Part shown: positions 63,932 through 64,000 of the stretch, one piece after another
How the letters are laid out: each line of letters begins with the position of its first letter
Position numbering within the stretch: the stretch's first letter is position 1
The notes under the pieces: generated by a model
The model's database searches: none
Seen by the model: the letters and a program-made list of their open reading frames with translations, nothing else
What the model was told of the DNA's origin: nothing
Position numbers and translations under genes: made by a program
Source: Metabacillus mangrovi
GTDB taxonomy: Bacteria; Bacillota; Bacilli; Bacillales; Bacillaceae
Reading direction: 5' to 3'
Length of the DNA: 64,000 nucleotides
Assembly: GCF_009711125.1 (NCBI RefSeq)
Contig: NZ_WMIB01000002.1
Coordinates: 124,001-188,000, forward strand

Positions 63932-64000
63932 ATGTCCATATTGAGCCATTATCCTTTTTTTCTATTAATTCTCGCGAGATTGTCAGCTTTTCTCATCACG
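63932..64000 (+). CDS. fliR: Flagellar export gate protein FliR (3' truncated by window)
   Basis: The last 69 bases encode 23 residues beginning MSILSHYPFFLLILARLSAF, the hydrophobic start expected of FliR, which follows fliQ in all such operons. The frame is open to the window end. Confidence 0.85.
   Translation, partial: MSILSHYPFFLLILARLSAFLIT

Overview
This window is a stretch of chromosome from a motile, endospore-forming member of the Bacillaceae (Firmicutes). The gene order from priA through codY into the fla/che operon follows the Bacillus subtilis chromosome almost gene for gene. The proteins are close to, but not identical with, their B. subtilis counterparts, so this is a related genus or species rather than B. 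subtilis itself. The tiny sporulation gene spoVM, strong AGGAGG ribosome-binding sites, TTG and GTG starts and many rho-independent terminators all fit. No tRNA, rRNA, transposase, prophage or CRISPR array was seen.

Region by region. 1-10762 holds the end of priA, then def-fmt-rsmB-rlmN-prpC-prkC-rsgA-rpe-thiN: replication restart, initiator-tRNA formylation and deformylation, RNA methylation, the PASTA kinase/phosphatase pair and ribosome GTPase. 10768-12317 is sparse: spoVM, leftward rpmB, and two unexplained arrays of short motifs spaced about 21 bases. 12318-16071 has asp23-fakA and the serine dehydratase pair sdaAB-sdaAA. 16064-22614 has recG, the FapR-controlled lipid cluster fapR-plsX-fabD-fabG, acpP and rnc. 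22832-27396 has smc-ftsY. 27397-28740 has no convincing gene; it carries a third 21-base array and eight tandem units of about 123 bp. 28741-34968 has ylxM-ffh-rpsP-khpA-ylqD-rimM-trmD-rplS-lepB-rbgA (secretion and ribosome assembly). 35041-43069 has rnhB, the flagellar-like pair ylqG-ylqH, sucCD, dprA and topA. 43172-48230 has trmFO and the xerC-clpQ-clpY-codY operon. 48456-64000 is the first part of the fla/che operon, flgB to fliR, cut by the window edge.

The genes cooperate in clear blocks: SRP (ffh) and its receptor (ftsY) with signal peptidase; 30S/50S proteins with their maturation factors (rimM, rbgA, rsgA, rlmN, rsmB); malonyl-ACP and phospholipid precursor supply under FapR; and basal body, hook, C-ring and export apparatus of the flagellum.

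The most unusual content is the array at 27653-28646. Each unit can fold into a long stem. Between units the two arms change sequence together so that pairing is kept, which points to a structured RNA or DNA element rather than protein coding. The 21-base-phased motif arrays at 11118, 11305 and 27516 and the FliK-like/FlhB-like pair ylqG-ylqH are the next most interesting.
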